Source of the DNA: Thalassospira mesophila
Lineage (GTDB): Bacteria > Pseudomonadota > Alphaproteobacteria > Rhodospirillales > Thalassospiraceae
Length of the DNA: 64,000 nt
Direction of reading: 5' to 3'
Assembly: GCF_002115755.1 (NCBI RefSeq)
Contig: NZ_JFKA01000002.1
Coordinates: 310,001-374,000, forward strand
Shown: piece after piece, positions 1 through 8,667 of the stretch
Layout of the letters: each line of letters starts with the position of its first letter
How positions within the stretch are numbered: position 1 is the first letter of the stretch
Position numbers and translations under genes: made by a program
Notes under the pieces: model-generated
The model's database searches: none
Told to the model about the DNA's origin: nothing
Seen by the model: the letters and a program-made list of their open reading frames with translations, nothing else

Positions 1-1731
1 AGTGATGGAGACGACCACATTACCGGCGATTTCAGCTATGTCGATGGCGGCGCCGGAGCGGATACTATTCATTTTGAAAAGGGCGAATTTCTATATCGGC
101 AGAGCGTGCTGGATTATTCGTCGTCAGATGCGGGCGTGCAGCTTGATCTGAATGACGGTTTGGGGCACGGCGGGAATGCCGAAGGGGACCAGATAACGTT
201 TTCCGATGATGTGCACACAGTTGAACTTCACGGAACGGCCTTTGACGATAGATTCGTTGCGCTGGAAGATGAACGGTCCGTTATTAACAGTGGTGCCGGC
301 GACGATATTTTGATCGGCGGTTCCGAATATGACCGGTTCGATGGCGGCAGCGGCGACGATTATATGGAAGGTGGTGCGGGCAACGACTATTTTTACGGTG
401 GTGAAGGGGCCGACCATATGCTGGGCGGTGCGGGCAAGAACGCGCTGAACTATCTTGCCTCGGATGCCGGGGTGAATGTGAATTTGCAAACCGGTGAAGG
501 CAGCGGTGGCGATGCCCAAGGCGACGTATTCGACGATTTCACTGTCGTGGATTTAAGCCAGTTTGACGATATCGCGACAGGGAGCGATGCATCCGATACC
601 CTGATAGGCCGGATGGGGACAGATACCCTCTATGGCGGGGATGGTGACGACAGGCTGAATGGCGAAACCGTGTATGGCGGGGACGGCGATGACAACATAG
701 CCAACGATATTGACGAATATGAAGGTGCTGGCGACAACCCCGATACCTATTTTGACGGGGGTGCCGGGGATGACACGGTGTATGCCGATGGTGTCGGTCA
801 TGACATTTTGATTGGCGGCGAAGGCGATGACTGGATGGAGGCCGGTGGTCCCTATGATGATTTGAAAACCGGCAGCGCAACGTTGTTCGGCGGTAGCGGC
901 GACGACTGGTTGTTTTCCCATGATGGCGGCAGCGATACCATGCTGGGCGGCAGCGGTGATGATATCATTTATGGCGGGGAGAATGGCGACGTCATGGATG
1001 GCGGAAGCGGTTCAGATACCCTGTTTGTCGCAAGTGACCCCGATGGGCATGTCTTTGTGGATCTGGCGACAAGTGAGATTTCCGGCGGTGCGTATGAAAA
1101 TTCCAGCATTCGCAATTTTGAAAACCTGACCGGTAGCAGCGGCGATGACACCTTTTTAGGTGATGATGGTCGCAATGTTTTTTACGGCGACTGGGGTAAT
1201 GATTCCCTGAGCGGTGCCGGCGGTGATGATTTGTTACAGGGCCTGGGTGACGATGATTTTCTTTCCGGCGATGACGGACGCGACCGGCTGGAAGGTGGTT
1301 CTGGCACTGACGATCTGAAGGGCGGTAATGGCCACGACGTGCTTGAGGGCGGTGCTGGCGCGGATGTGCTGGAAGGCGGCGATGGCAATGACTATCTGAT
1401 TGGCGATGTTCATCACAGCGGATTTGGGGCGGGCGCAGATACCTTTTTATGGGATGTCTATGAAGGCGGGGCGGAGCGCGACCGGATCGTCGATTTTCAG
1501 GCCGATGGCTCAAATGCCGATCACATAAAACTGTCGGACAATTTTCAGTATAAATCCGGCATTACCGATTTTCAGGACTTTATCGACCACGCCCAGCAAA
1601 ACGATACCGGCGTCTATGTCGATTTTGCCAATGGCGCACATTATAATTATGGCGTGCAAATTGATGGCATCACGATAGACGACCTGGATGAAGGTCATGT
1701 TATTTTCGATGATGGCATGGCTGTTAGCTAG
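1..1731 (+). CDS. RTX (hemolysin-type calcium-binding repeat) secreted protein, 5' end outside the window
   Basis: The frame is open from base 1 and already encodes RTX-like sequence (SDGDDHITG) there, so the start lies upstream; the GTG at 106 is unlikely to be the real start. The 576 residues visible are acidic and full of glycine/aspartate nonapeptides of the GGxGxDxxx type, for example YGGDGDDRLNGE and LGGSGDDIIYGGENGD. These fold into calcium-binding beta-rolls in secreted proteins. The last ~100 residues (GAGADTFLWD followed by a mixed acidic tail) have the look of a C-terminal type I secretion signal. No catalytic domain is visible in this part, so adhesin, protease or other function cannot be told. 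Export by an ABC/MFP/TolC system is expected from the family; none is encoded in the window. Confidence 0.85.
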   Translation, partial: SDGDDHITGDFSYVDGGAGADTIHFEKGEFLYRQSVLDYSSSDAGVQLDLNDGLGHGGNAEGDQITFSDDVHTVELHGTAFDDRFVALEDERSVINSGAGDDILIGGSEYDRFDGGSGDDYMEGGAGNDYFYGGEGADHMLGGAGKNALNYLASDAGVNVNLQTGEGSGGDAQGDVFDDFTVVDLSQFDDIATGSDASDTLIGRMGTDTLYGGDGDDRLNGETVYGGDGDDNIANDIDEYEGAGDNPDTYFDGGAGDDTVYADGVGHDILIGGEGDDWMEAGGPYDDLKTGSATLFGGSGDDWLFSHDGGSDTMLGGSGDDIIYGGENGDVMDGGSGSDTLFVASDPDGHVFVDLATSEISGGAYENSSIRNFENLTGSSGDDTFLGDDGRNVFYGDWGNDSLSGAGGDDLLQGLGDDDFLSGDDGRDRLEGGSGTDDLKGGNGHDVLEGGAGADVLEGGDGNDYLIGDVHHSGFGAGADTFLWDVYEGGAERDRIVDFQADGSNADHIKLSDNFQYKSGITDFQDFIDHAQQNDTGVYVDFANGAHYNYGVQIDGITIDDLDEGHVIFDDGMAVS

Positions 1732-1759
1732 GCCTGACAGGCATAGCTGGCAGGGATTG

Positions 1760-1792
1760 AAAGGGACGCAATATGGGGGGGCGTCCCTTTTG
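1760..1792 (+). terminator. Rho-independent terminator of the RTX gene
   Basis: AAAGGGACGC at 1760-1769 pairs with GCGTCCCTTT at 1781-1790, and the 3' arm runs into a short T tract. It begins 28 bp after the RTX stop codon. Confidence 0.75.
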
Positions 1793-1842
1793 TTGGGGCC
1801 TTGTGCATCATCATACATGCCGGTTCGTGCTGTATTTATGCG

Positions 1843-2370
1843 TTAAGCGCCAATTTCCTCGAATTTGAACAACAGGCGCAGTGACCCTGCCGTATTGGCC
1901 AGGGTTGCCAGGCAGGCGGCGGCGCGATCCACCGGGATGGAGACGGCAAAGCGCGTGGTGTAAACGCGCGAATCGTTTTCGTTGGTGGCGCTGGCGGCCA
2001 ATTGCACGATGTTGGCGTTAAATTCGATAAATATCTCAGATAACCGCGCGATCAGGCCGGGCTGGTCAATGCCGGAACATTCGATCATGTGGGTCGCACC
2101 GGGCGCATTGGCAGCAGGCAGAACCGGATAAATCGCCTCTACCGTCACTTCTGCCTGTTCCATAGACAGCTCGCACAACGCCACTTCGCATTCCGTGATC
2201 GGGCAGGTGTCGGGCAATTCGCACTGGGTGGTGAAGGTGGCGCGCCCCTGATCAAGGGCAAAACCGGTGGGGCCCAGATTAACGCCAATATCAAACAGGC
2301 GTCCGGTAATATCGGATACCAGACCAACCCGGTCGCGACACGAAATGGTAATGCGGGTATTGGCGTTCAT
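1843..2370 (-). CDS. ACT-domain protein, GcvR-like
   Basis: A 175-residue protein made of two ACT-type modules. The first begins ITISCRDRVGLVSDITGRLF (about residues 4-75), the second MIECSGIDQPGLIARLSEIF (about 90-165). This two-ACT layout and length match the GcvR-like family, where ACT domains bind amino acids and modulate a regulator; the ligand here is unknown. I chose the ATG at 2370 because GGAG lies just upstream (GGAGACCTTT then ATG), whereas the longer frame adds 13 residues without a ribosome-binding site. It converges with the RTX gene and follows tRNA-Arg on the same strand, separated from it by the tRNA terminator, so it probably has its own promoter in 2371-2632. No glycine cleavage genes are nearby. 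Confidence 0.8.
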   Translation of the reverse strand: MNANTRITISCRDRVGLVSDITGRLFDIGVNLGPTGFALDQGRATFTTQCELPDTCPITECEVALCELSMEQAEVTVEAIYPVLPAANAPGATHMIECSGIDQPGLIARLSEIFIEFNANIVQLAASATNENDSRVYTTRFAVSIPVDRAAACLATLANTAGSLRLLFKFEEIGA

Positions 2371-2632
2371 AAAGGTCTCCGTTGTTTTCCGGCAAGGTGA
2401 CGGGCGCAATAATACGACAGGTCACACTTTATAATATAGGGCGCGGACCATTTAACACAGCTTTTCGCGGTCGATCCATCTTGCTGTTAAACGCAAACCG
2501 GGTCGGTTTGAGGGCACTGTGATTTTAAATTTGTTGAGGGCGTGTGCAAAACAGTCCCGTTCTGGCCCGGTTTTGACCAAGGCCGTGGCAGGGTTCAATT
2601 CATATCGGGGAAATGCGCGCGGGTGGGGGCTG
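2371..2632. other. Intergenic region holding the presumed promoter of the ACT gene
   Basis: No convincing gene. An AT-rich patch around 2429-2440 (TTTATAATATA) lies about 60 bp upstream of the ACT start and could supply a -10 element on the minus strand. I could not find a matching -35 with confidence. Confidence 0.35.
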
Positions 2633-2670
2633 GAAAAAACAAAGGCTCGACGCGTTAACGTCGAGCCTTT
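2633..2670 (-). terminator. Terminator of tRNA-Arg
   Basis: AAAGGCTCGACG (2641-2652) and CGTCGAGCCTTT (2659-2670) form a perfect 12-bp stem with a 6-nt loop. Read on the minus strand, it starts 3 nt after the tRNA CCA end and is followed by GTTTTTTCC. Confidence 0.88.
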
Positions 2671-2673
2671 CAA

Positions 2674-2750
2674 TGGTGCGCCCAGAAGGATTCGAACCTC
2701 CGGCCTTCTGATTCGTAGTCAGATGCTCTATCCAGCTGAGCTATGGGCGC
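2674..2750 (-). tRNA. tRNA-Arg(ACG)
   Basis: A 77-nt cloverleaf with acceptor stem GCGCCCA/TGGGCGC, D arm AGCTCAGCTGGATAGAGC, anticodon stem TCTGA/TCAGA with loop CTACGAA (anticodon ACG), T arm with GGTTCGAATCC, discriminator A and an encoded CCA. A34 of this tRNA is normally deaminated to inosine by TadA, and a tadA gene lies at 60084-60536. A dedicated hairpin terminator follows immediately. Confidence 0.97.
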
Positions 2751-2802
2751 ATCGTCCTTGTTTCCGGCGGCTTGCGAAGTGTGCTCCCCGTCGGCGGAGC
2801 GG

Positions 2803-2831
2803 AACTTATGAAAACGCGTTGCCCTTTGCAA
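2803..2831 (-). promoter_or_regulatory. Possible promoter of tRNA-Arg
   Basis: On the minus strand, TTGCAA (2826-2831) and TAAGTT (2803-2808) are 17 nt apart, ending about 50 bp upstream of the tRNA 5' end. The -10 is a weak match, so this is tentative. Confidence 0.35.
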
Positions 2832-2885
2832 GCGGTAATTTTCAAAAAACTGTATTTTTTTAAAAATCTCGTAAAAAAGCGTCGT

Positions 2886-2911
2886 CAAAGCCCCCCGGGA
2901 GGCTTTGTTTT
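2886..2911 (+). terminator. Orphan terminator-like hairpin
   Basis: CAAAGCC (2886-2892) pairs with GGCTTTG (2901-2907) around a CCCCGGGA core, and GTTTTCC follows on the plus strand. No plus-strand gene lies upstream within 1 kb, so what it would terminate is unclear. The rest of 2751-3085 holds no gene I can support. Confidence 0.35.
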
Positions 2912-3085
2912 CCGCCATGTTGGCGATTATCGCTATGTTACGGGAAAAAAGGGGGAAATGCGTCTTGTTCCTTGGGGAACCGTCTATTAAGATGCTCTCA
3001 ATCCCAGGGGAGCAGGGGCTTGTTTATTCTATAAAAAAAGCAGGCCCAGGGAGATTCGCTTATTCCTATTAGGTAATTGATCGAA

Positions 3086-4213
3086 ATGGCCGTTCGCAAA
3101 ACCTACCTCGCCGTTTTCGGCGTCGCCCTGCTGCTAGGCGGGTGTTCAAATTCTACCGATGCCATGTGGCCGGCGCTCAGCGGGGAGGACGCCGGAAATT
3201 CGGCAAGTCAGTCTTCCACCAGTATGGCAGCCGGGCAGTCGGATATCGGCACGGGGGCCGGACAGGCCGATGTGGTTCGCAGTACGCAGCCCTTAACCGG
3301 GATGTCTTCGACAGGTACGTTTGTCGGGACCAAGGTTGAAAGCATGCGTCAGGAATTGAACCGCCTGAAATCTGCGCTGGATTCCCATAACAACCAGTTG
3401 CAGACCTTGCGTGCTCAGACGGTTGGCCATTCGCAGGCTTATCATGGCACGGTGGCGGCAATTAATGCCCGCCTGCAGGTTGGCACAACGCCGGGCAACC
3501 CGGTGCTGGTTAATCAGTGGAACCAGGCCCAGCAGGAACTGGACCGGGTGAATGGCGATATTGCATCGCTTAATTCGCTGGCCAATGATGTTGCCGCCGA
3601 TTCCACGCTGTCGACCTTCCTTCTGGAATCGGTGCGTTCCGCGTATCAGGTTTCCGGTGCTGTTGACGAAGATCACCGTCAACTCGCCATGCTGGAAGAC
3701 GAAACCAGCCGGACCTCGGTTCTGATCGACCGGTTGTTAAGCGAAATCAGCGAAGATTTGTCACGTCAGACCAATTATATCGCCGGTGAACGTTCCAATC
3801 TGAACGCATTGGCGCTTGCGGTGAAAAATGGCGAGATTTTCGGTCAGTCGCTGGCGGCAAAGTCTGCCCCGGCACAGCCGATGGCCAGCAGCCGCGATAT
3901 GCCCGATTCCGGCGACCGCCCGCTGGTGGTCATTCGCTTTGACAGTGCCAGCGTCAAGTACGAGCAAGCCTTGTATAACGCGGTTAATCGCGCCCTTGAA
4001 CGTCGCCCCGATGCGACATTCGATATTGTTGCGGTGACCCCGAACCGGGGAACGCCGGCACAGGTTGCCTTGAACAGCAACAAGGCAAAGCGGGATGCGC
4101 AAAGCGTTTTACGGTCGCTGACCGATATGGGAATGCCCAATTCACGGGTGCGCCTGTCAGACTCGACCAGCTCTGCAGTTTCTGCAAACGAAGTTCACGT
4201 TTTCGTTCGCTAA
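3086..4213 (+). CDS. Lipoprotein with coiled-coil middle and OmpA-like C-terminal region
   Basis: A 375-residue predicted lipoprotein. From the ATG at 3086 the N-terminus MAVRKTYLAVFGVALLLGGC is a signal peptide ending in a lipobox (LLGGC, Cys20). Residues ~25-85 are Ser/Ala/Gly-rich linker. Residues ~90-265 are helical and heptad-like (KVESMRQELNRLKSALDSHN and later segments), suggesting a coiled coil. The last ~100 residues start with PLVVIRFDSASVKYEQALY and include an NKAKRDAQSVLRSL helix, which resembles an OmpA-like peptidoglycan-binding fold; the exact arginine/aspartate signature is not convincing. A TTG nine bases upstream is in frame but too close to the AGG at 3071. The gene is monocistronic, with a terminator downstream. 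An envelope-tethering role is inference. Confidence 0.72.
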   Translation: MAVRKTYLAVFGVALLLGGCSNSTDAMWPALSGEDAGNSASQSSTSMAAGQSDIGTGAGQADVVRSTQPLTGMSSTGTFVGTKVESMRQELNRLKSALDSHNNQLQTLRAQTVGHSQAYHGTVAAINARLQVGTTPGNPVLVNQWNQAQQELDRVNGDIASLNSLANDVAADSTLSTFLLESVRSAYQVSGAVDEDHRQLAMLEDETSRTSVLIDRLLSEISEDLSRQTNYIAGERSNLNALALAVKNGEIFGQSLAAKSAPAQPMASSRDMPDSGDRPLVVIRFDSASVKYEQALYNAVNRALERRPDATFDIVAVTPNRGTPAQVALNSNKAKRDAQSVLRSLTDMGMPNSRVRLSDSTSSAVSANEVHVFVR

Positions 4214-4248
4214 TCAGTTTCGATCCTGATCTGATGAACGGCCAAACA

Positions 4249-4281
4249 AGGCGCCTCCTTTTCGGGAGGTGCCTTTTTTTT
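4249..4281 (+). terminator. Terminator of the lipoprotein gene
   Basis: AGGCGCCTCC (4249-4258) and GGAGGTGCCT (4265-4274) form a 10-bp stem with one G-T pair, followed by eight T residues. Confidence 0.9.
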
Positions 4282-4395
4282 GTGAATTTGCGAACAGCGA
4301 ATCGTAATTTGCAAACAATTTACCGGGTCAGATTATCGGTTGTGATAAGATCGACTCCGTTCAATCCGGTTTGAAATTAAGTGATCGGGGCAATC

Positions 4396-4929
4396 ATGGC
4401 CGATGTGGTGAATTTGCGTCAGCATCGCAAACGCAAGGCGCGCGATGAAAAATCCAGAAAAGCAGAGGCCAATCGGGCGTCGTTTGGCCGCACCCGGACC
4501 GAGCGCGACGAAACCCGCGCCCTGAAAGATCTGGCGACCAAAAAGATCGACGGTCATTTACGCCAGAACGACGCTGACCCGGAAGATGAACCCGCGGCAG
4601 GGCCGGTGCCTTGCAGGTCAGATGGTTCTTCAGTTGATGGAAGAAAACCTGATGATGCAGCCAGCGGAGACGAAGGTATAGGGCAAGGCCCGCGGAAGGC
4701 CCTAAATACTGCTGTCGGCGATGATGGGCTGCAAAACTGTGCCACGCCGCCTGTAATACCCCAGCGATCAACCATGCCAGCGAAAACGCCGCTGACAGGC
4801 AGACCTGCCGGCCCCGGTACGGAAAACGGGAATGCGCCGGGGGAACCGGCCAAAGTTATCGCTCAAACATCCCGCGTGATCCGGATTGACGCGTGGCGCG
4901 GCCAAAAGCAGCCCCCGAAAAACTCGTGA
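4396..4929 (+). CDS. DUF4169 family protein with a long C-terminal extension
   Basis: The N-terminus (MADVVNLRQHRKRKARDEK, then ANRASFGRTRTERD) has the signature of DUF4169, a small basic alphaproteobacterial family of unknown function that is usually only about 60 residues long. The ATG at 4396 is preceded by GGGG. Here the conserved part ends near residue 60 and is followed by about 115 residues of low-complexity, Pro/Gly/Asp-rich sequence ending RVIRIDAWRGQKQPPKNS. In other alphaproteobacteria, from memory, this family often sits next to a ribbon-helix-helix protein; none follows here. The tail may be genuine or a read-through extension; nothing in it suggests a function. Confidence 0.6.
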   Translation: MADVVNLRQHRKRKARDEKSRKAEANRASFGRTRTERDETRALKDLATKKIDGHLRQNDADPEDEPAAGPVPCRSDGSSVDGRKPDDAASGDEGIGQGPRKALNTAVGDDGLQNCATPPVIPQRSTMPAKTPLTGRPAGPGTENGNAPGEPAKVIAQTSRVIRIDAWRGQKQPPKNS

Positions 4930-5558
4930 ATTGGGCAAATCCTGATACCTGTTCACGATGAGAACACCTCATCCTGACCTGGTTCGGCGTGACGGTGCTG
5001 TGCGGCCTGTGCCGCGATTGGCAAGGGCTCTATGCGTCCGCCCGCTGATTGACGACCGCGTTGGTCGGTTTCAGCCACCGAGATTGAGATGACCTTCCCA
5101 CCGCCGCGCGATGGTTTTTTTACCATTCATTTTGGAGGGGCTGGCGCGACGGATCATGCGGGCACACCGGCTGGCGGCTGCGCAAATCATTTTGCGGAAC
5201 GGGCGTGTGTGCTTGCTGGATGCATATTGAAAGATCGGGAATGCTATGTGGTGGTGGTCTGCGGGGGGGCGGGCGCAACGCTGTGTCGCTGTATCTGCGC
5301 GATGGGGGCCTGGGGCCGGTCATGGGGAGTCACATGGGGATGTTGCCAAAGCCGGGTGCTGCGACCGCGTTTTGTGGCGATTTGCCCCGGCTTTTTTGGG
5401 GGGCAGTGCACCATGTCGTCACCCGGTCGCATCGTGCGCGGGGGCACAATGGGCAGAAATCCCGCTGCAATATTGAATTGATATTGCACTTCAGGCGGTG
5501 TCGGGTGACACTTTATGTCAAATAGCAATCTGTGATGTTGGAAATCAGCCTTTGCAAA
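4930..5558. other. 629-bp region with no supportable gene
   Basis: Short open frames exist on both strands (for example 5089-5481 plus and 5244-5528 minus), but their translations are rich in Cys, Trp, Gly and Pro with no family resemblance or good ribosome-binding site. The DNA is G-rich on the plus strand between 5240 and 5420. I see no terminator, repeat or RNA gene I would defend. Confidence 0.5.
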
Positions 5559-6098
5559 TTAGCTGAGCAGGGTTTCCTTTTCGCGTTTGTCCTGATCCAG
5601 GGCTTCGTCCCAGCCCATCAACCAGTCTTCATGTTCGCGGCAGTCGGAAGGATAGGGGTTTTCTGTCAGGCGGTGGGCACCAAGACCGGCCGAAAAGCCG
5701 TACCCATATGCCGGGTTAGGTAAGGGGCGCGCCCGCATCGACGGGGCGTTTTCGCTATAGATCCGGTTGCGAAAAGCGGGCAGCGAACACAGAACACCGT
5801 CGTCAATGCCAAGCGGATAAGTGATCAGCATGGCTTCACCAAGCGATGTGATACCCGGCGTGCCATCGGCAGACATCCTGAGCAGTCCGGCCATTTTGAG
5901 GTGAGATGTGGCATATTCAATGCGAGATCGAAGCGTTGGCGTGTCTTCGAGGATAATCTGGCGACCGTCATCGTCACAGCAAAACAGGGATAAAACCTTG
6001 TTTCGGACGGCTTCCTTACCCAATCTGGCTGACGCGGAACGCAAAATCGTTAACATCAGGGCGGGATCGCCGGGGATGTAATCTGTTGTGGTCGTCAT
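5559..6098 (-). CDS. Winged-helix (Mrr N-terminal-like) protein with RMF/CrpP-like C-terminal motif
   Basis: A 179-residue protein. Residues ~10-95 (ILRSASARLGKEAVRNKV through SHLKMAGLLRMSADGTPGIT) look like the winged-helix N-terminal domain of Mrr-type restriction proteins, but no nuclease domain follows. Residues ~130-167 (YGYGFSAGLGAH, ENPYP, DWLMGWDEA) align by eye with ribosome modulation factor, which has G-x2-AG, CPY and W-L-x-GW at the same spacing. Start is the ATG at 6098, with GGAGG just upstream. The gene stands alone with gaps of more than 550 bp on both sides. A role in ribosome or nucleic-acid binding under stress is only inference from the motif. The pairing of the two modules is unusual to me. 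Confidence 0.6.
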   Translation of the reverse strand: MTTTTDYIPGDPALMLTILRSASARLGKEAVRNKVLSLFCCDDDGRQIILEDTPTLRSRIEYATSHLKMAGLLRMSADGTPGITSLGEAMLITYPLGIDDGVLCSLPAFRNRIYSENAPSMRARPLPNPAYGYGFSAGLGAHRLTENPYPSDCREHEDWLMGWDEALDQDKREKETLLS

Positions 6099-6656
6099 TA
6101 TGGGCCTCCGTCTATGGCGAAACGAATTCCCTCCCAGGGGAGCAACCATTGTTATTTGCGGTATAAATACCCGGTTGCGTTATTGTTATTATAGTTTGCA
6201 GATATGTTTCAAACTTGTGAAGACAAGAATTGAACCGGAAATAAATCGTAATTTTTCTGTTTTCAGCGCTTTTATGCCTCGGGTTGTAAAACGTGCTGCA
6301 ATAAAGGCTGTTTCCATACGGTTTCGGGTTTGAAATATTTTTCCCCCGAAAGTTTTGTAACTTATGCGGGTGGATTTTTATTTCGTCACAACACCTTTCA
6401 CGGCAGCGACAAGGTCATTTCTGACAATAAAACGCCGTATCTGCCGGTTGTGTTCCATATCGCCTCTGGCGCTGTTTACAGATCCGCGATTTAACCCTGC
6501 GGCTGAAAAACAACGTTCGGACACAGCGGAGCATCATCGGGTGTTGGCATTGGCATTGTCACGGACGGCGGCCCCATGCCGTTACCAACGCCACAACAGG
6601 CGGGAATAATATGTTGGCGGTGGTGCCCGCATTGTTTGGCGGGTGGGCCACCGGTT
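6099..6656. other. 558-bp region with no supportable gene
   Basis: Partly AT-rich (6180-6380), probably containing the promoter of the minus-strand gene that starts at 6098. The open frames here (6364-6609 and 6491-6835) have no recognisable features, and the latter is a shadow of the neighbouring cyclase gene. Confidence 0.5.
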
Positions 6657-7733
6657 TTATAGCGGCGGTATTTCGTTTTTTGGGGTGGTCGCGACGCTGG
6701 CAGGGGGAGCCTCGGTTGGTTGGCGCCAGACGCGTACGCAATTTCGGCCATTGTTTTTGGCGGCATAAAGGGCGCGGTCGGCCTTTTCAATGATCTGGCC
6801 GATTTGCCTGTCGGCGGTGATTGGGGCCGCACCAATGGATGTGGTGATTTTAAGCAAGGTGCCGTTGCCCAGTTTGACCGGCGATGCCTCGATCACGCGG
6901 CGCAGGCGTTCAAGCACGCGCGCGGTCTGGCGCATGTCGGCATTTGGCAGGCAAATCAGAAATTCTTCGCCGCCATAGCGATAAACTTTGTCAAAGGGCC
7001 TGACATGCGATTGCAGGATGCTGGCGACGCTTTGCAAGACAAGGTCGCCGTTCTGGTGGCCGTGGGTGTCGTTCACTGCCTTGAAAAGATCAAGGTCAAC
7101 CAGGGCAATCGCCGCGGTCGAGCGGCTGCGGATGGCCCGCTCGCGTTCGATTTCAAGGTCGGACAGCATGGTTTGCCGGTTATAGGCACCGGTTAGCGGG
7201 TCGACATCGGACCGCGCGGTGCGAAAGGCCCGTTCAATGCGTCGGATCTGGGCAAAAAAGGACTCGGCGCGTAATGCCATGGCATCATATTCGGCCGCAT
7301 CAATTTCGCCGTCATGGTCAAAATGCTCCAGCAAGCGACGGGCGGCAGCATGAAGCTGTTCATGGGTGGCCGCCAGCGATTTGATCGCGGGCTGGTCGAT
7401 CAGGCGGTTATGCTGGTTTAAGGCATACCATGCGCCAAAATTGCAGTCATGGTCGTCCGCATGGGCGTGAGCGTGATTGTGGGCATGGGTATAGGCATGG
7501 GGTCGGTCTGCGGGCGGGGCGGGGATATCTGCCGGGGATGGCGTGTCGCCATCACGGACCAGCAAACGCCGGTTCCATTCCAGAACCAGGGCGATATGTT
7601 CGCAAAGGGCGGTTTCCAGCTCGGCCAGAATGTCCCGTTCGGCGTCGATAAAATTACCGACCGCGATGCTTTCGGGCATGTCTGTTTCACGCTGTCCGGA
7701 AGCATCGTTATCGCGGTTGGTCATTTCATCCAT
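6657..7733 (-). CDS. Zinc-sensing diguanylate cyclase, DgcZ-type (CZB + GGDEF)
   Basis: 358 residues. The C-terminal GGDEF domain is intact: DPLTGAYNR (~178-186), YRYGGEEF with the GGEEF active site at 254-258, and an RPFD inhibitory I-site at 245-248, five residues upstream as in product-inhibited cyclases. It should make c-di-GMP from two GTP. The N-terminal half matches the chemoreceptor zinc-binding (CZB) domain of E. coli DgcZ: His46, Cys97 in CNFGAWY, then His124 and His128 in THEQLH, giving all four expected zinc ligands. Between the first and second ligands sits a His-rich loop at residues 79-95 with seven His. In DgcZ, zinc inhibits the cyclase; the same is likely here. It lies 48 bp downstream of lipB on the same strand. 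The ATG at 7733 has AAGG upstream. Confidence 0.88.
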   Translation of the reverse strand: MDEMTNRDNDASGQRETDMPESIAVGNFIDAERDILAELETALCEHIALVLEWNRRLLVRDGDTPSPADIPAPPADRPHAYTHAHNHAHAHADDHDCNFGAWYALNQHNRLIDQPAIKSLAATHEQLHAAARRLLEHFDHDGEIDAAEYDAMALRAESFFAQIRRIERAFRTARSDVDPLTGAYNRQTMLSDLEIERERAIRSRSTAAIALVDLDLFKAVNDTHGHQNGDLVLQSVASILQSHVRPFDKVYRYGGEEFLICLPNADMRQTARVLERLRRVIEASPVKLGNGTLLKITTSIGAAPITADRQIGQIIEKADRALYAAKNNGRNCVRVWRQPTEAPPASVATTPKNEIPPL

Positions 7734-7781
7734 CGGTGCAACCTTGTTGTGCCGTTCCGTTTTGGTTGGGCCGTTTTTTGG

Positions 7782-8462
7782 CTAAGCCTCGTTGCTATTC
7801 TGGCTGACCGGTGCTGGAAATACATCGTCAAATGTTTGTGCCAGTAAATCATCAAGTTGCGACATTGTGATATCGACTCCCAGATCTTTCAGGCTGGTTA
7901 CCCCGTGTTCTGCGATGCCGCAGGGCACGATGCCGCCAAAATGTGTCAAATCCGGGTTTAAATTAATCGCAATTCCGTGGAAAGTAACCCACCGGCGCAC
8001 GCGCACGCCAATTGCGGCAATTTTATCTTCGCGACCATTGCCGCGATCTACCCAGATGCCCACCCGGCCATCCCGGCGTTCACCGGTGACCCCGGCCAGG
8101 GCCAGAGTGCGAATAATCCATTCTTCGAGTGCGTGAACATAGGCACGAACATCGCGGCCCCGCTTGCGCAGGTCGAGCATCAGGTAAGCAGTGCGCTGCC
8201 CCGGGCCGTGATAGGTATACTGGCCACCCCGCCCCGCGTCATAGACAGGGAAGCGTTCAGGGTCGACCAGGTCTTCTATTTTGGAACTGGTACCCGCTGT
8301 GTAAAGGGGGGGGTGTTCAACCAGCCAGACAAGTTCGCCTGCCGTGTCGCGATAAATGGCGTCGGCGCGCGATTCCATTTCTGCAAGGGCCTCGGGATAG
8401 GAAACCGGTGCCGGGGCGACCCGCCATTCCGGTTTTTCGGGCTTAAAATCGATACTTTTCAT
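7782..8462 (-). CDS. lipB: Octanoyltransferase LipB
   Basis: 226 residues, the normal LipB length. It transfers octanoate from acyl carrier protein to lipoyl domains, the first step of endogenous lipoate synthesis in the cytosol. Family hallmarks: [20 protein letters not shown], the [20 protein letters not shown] block with the conserved region around the catalytic lysine, and the catalytic Cys in GGIVPCGI. I chose the ATG at 8462 with AGGA just upstream over a TTG four codons earlier. LipA is not in the window. The diguanylate cyclase follows closely on the same strand, but a functional link is not implied. Confidence 0.95.
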   Translation of the reverse strand: MKSIDFKPEKPEWRVAPAPVSYPEALAEMESRADAIYRDTAGELVWLVEHPPLYTAGTSSKIEDLVDPERFPVYDAGRGGQYTYHGPGQRTAYLMLDLRKRGRDVRAYVHALEEWIIRTLALAGVTGERRDGRVGIWVDRGNGREDKIAAIGVRVRRWVTFHGIAINLNPDLTHFGGIVPCGIAEHGVTSLKDLGVDITMSQLDDLLAQTFDDVFPAPVSQNSNEA

Positions 8463-8491
8463 TTTTCCTGTCAAATAAATGAAAACTCCCC

Positions 8492-8519
8492 TTGATTGGG
8501 GTGAGGCTTTTTGCTATCT
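8492..8519 (+). promoter_or_regulatory. Possible promoter of tRNA-Leu
   Basis: TTGATT (8492-8497) and CTATCT (8514-8519) are separated by 16 nt and end about 60 bp upstream of the tRNA. Moderate match only. Confidence 0.4.
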
Positions 8520-8580
8520 CCCTTTCCGCGCCAAGGCAAGTCCGCAAAGTTACCTCACAGGGCTTGTTACGAATATCTAT

Positions 8581-8667
8581 GCGGTCGTGGCGGAATTGGT
8601 AGACGCGCAGCGTTGAGGTCGCTGTGGGCTAACCCCCGTGGAAGTTCGAGTCTTCTCGACCGCACCA
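8581..8667 (+). tRNA. tRNA-Leu(GAG)
   Basis: An 87-nt class II tRNA with acceptor stem GCGGTCG/CGACCGC, D arm GGCGGAATTGGTAGACGC, anticodon stem CAGCG/CGCTG with loop TTGAGGT (anticodon GAG), a long variable arm (TGGGCTAACCCCCG region), T arm with GTTCGAGTC and encoded ACCA end. Confidence 0.96.

Noticed and set aside
5089-5481. 130-codon plus-strand frame in the 4.9-5.6 kb gap
   Set aside because: Cys/Trp/Gly-rich translation without signal peptide, motif or good start site.
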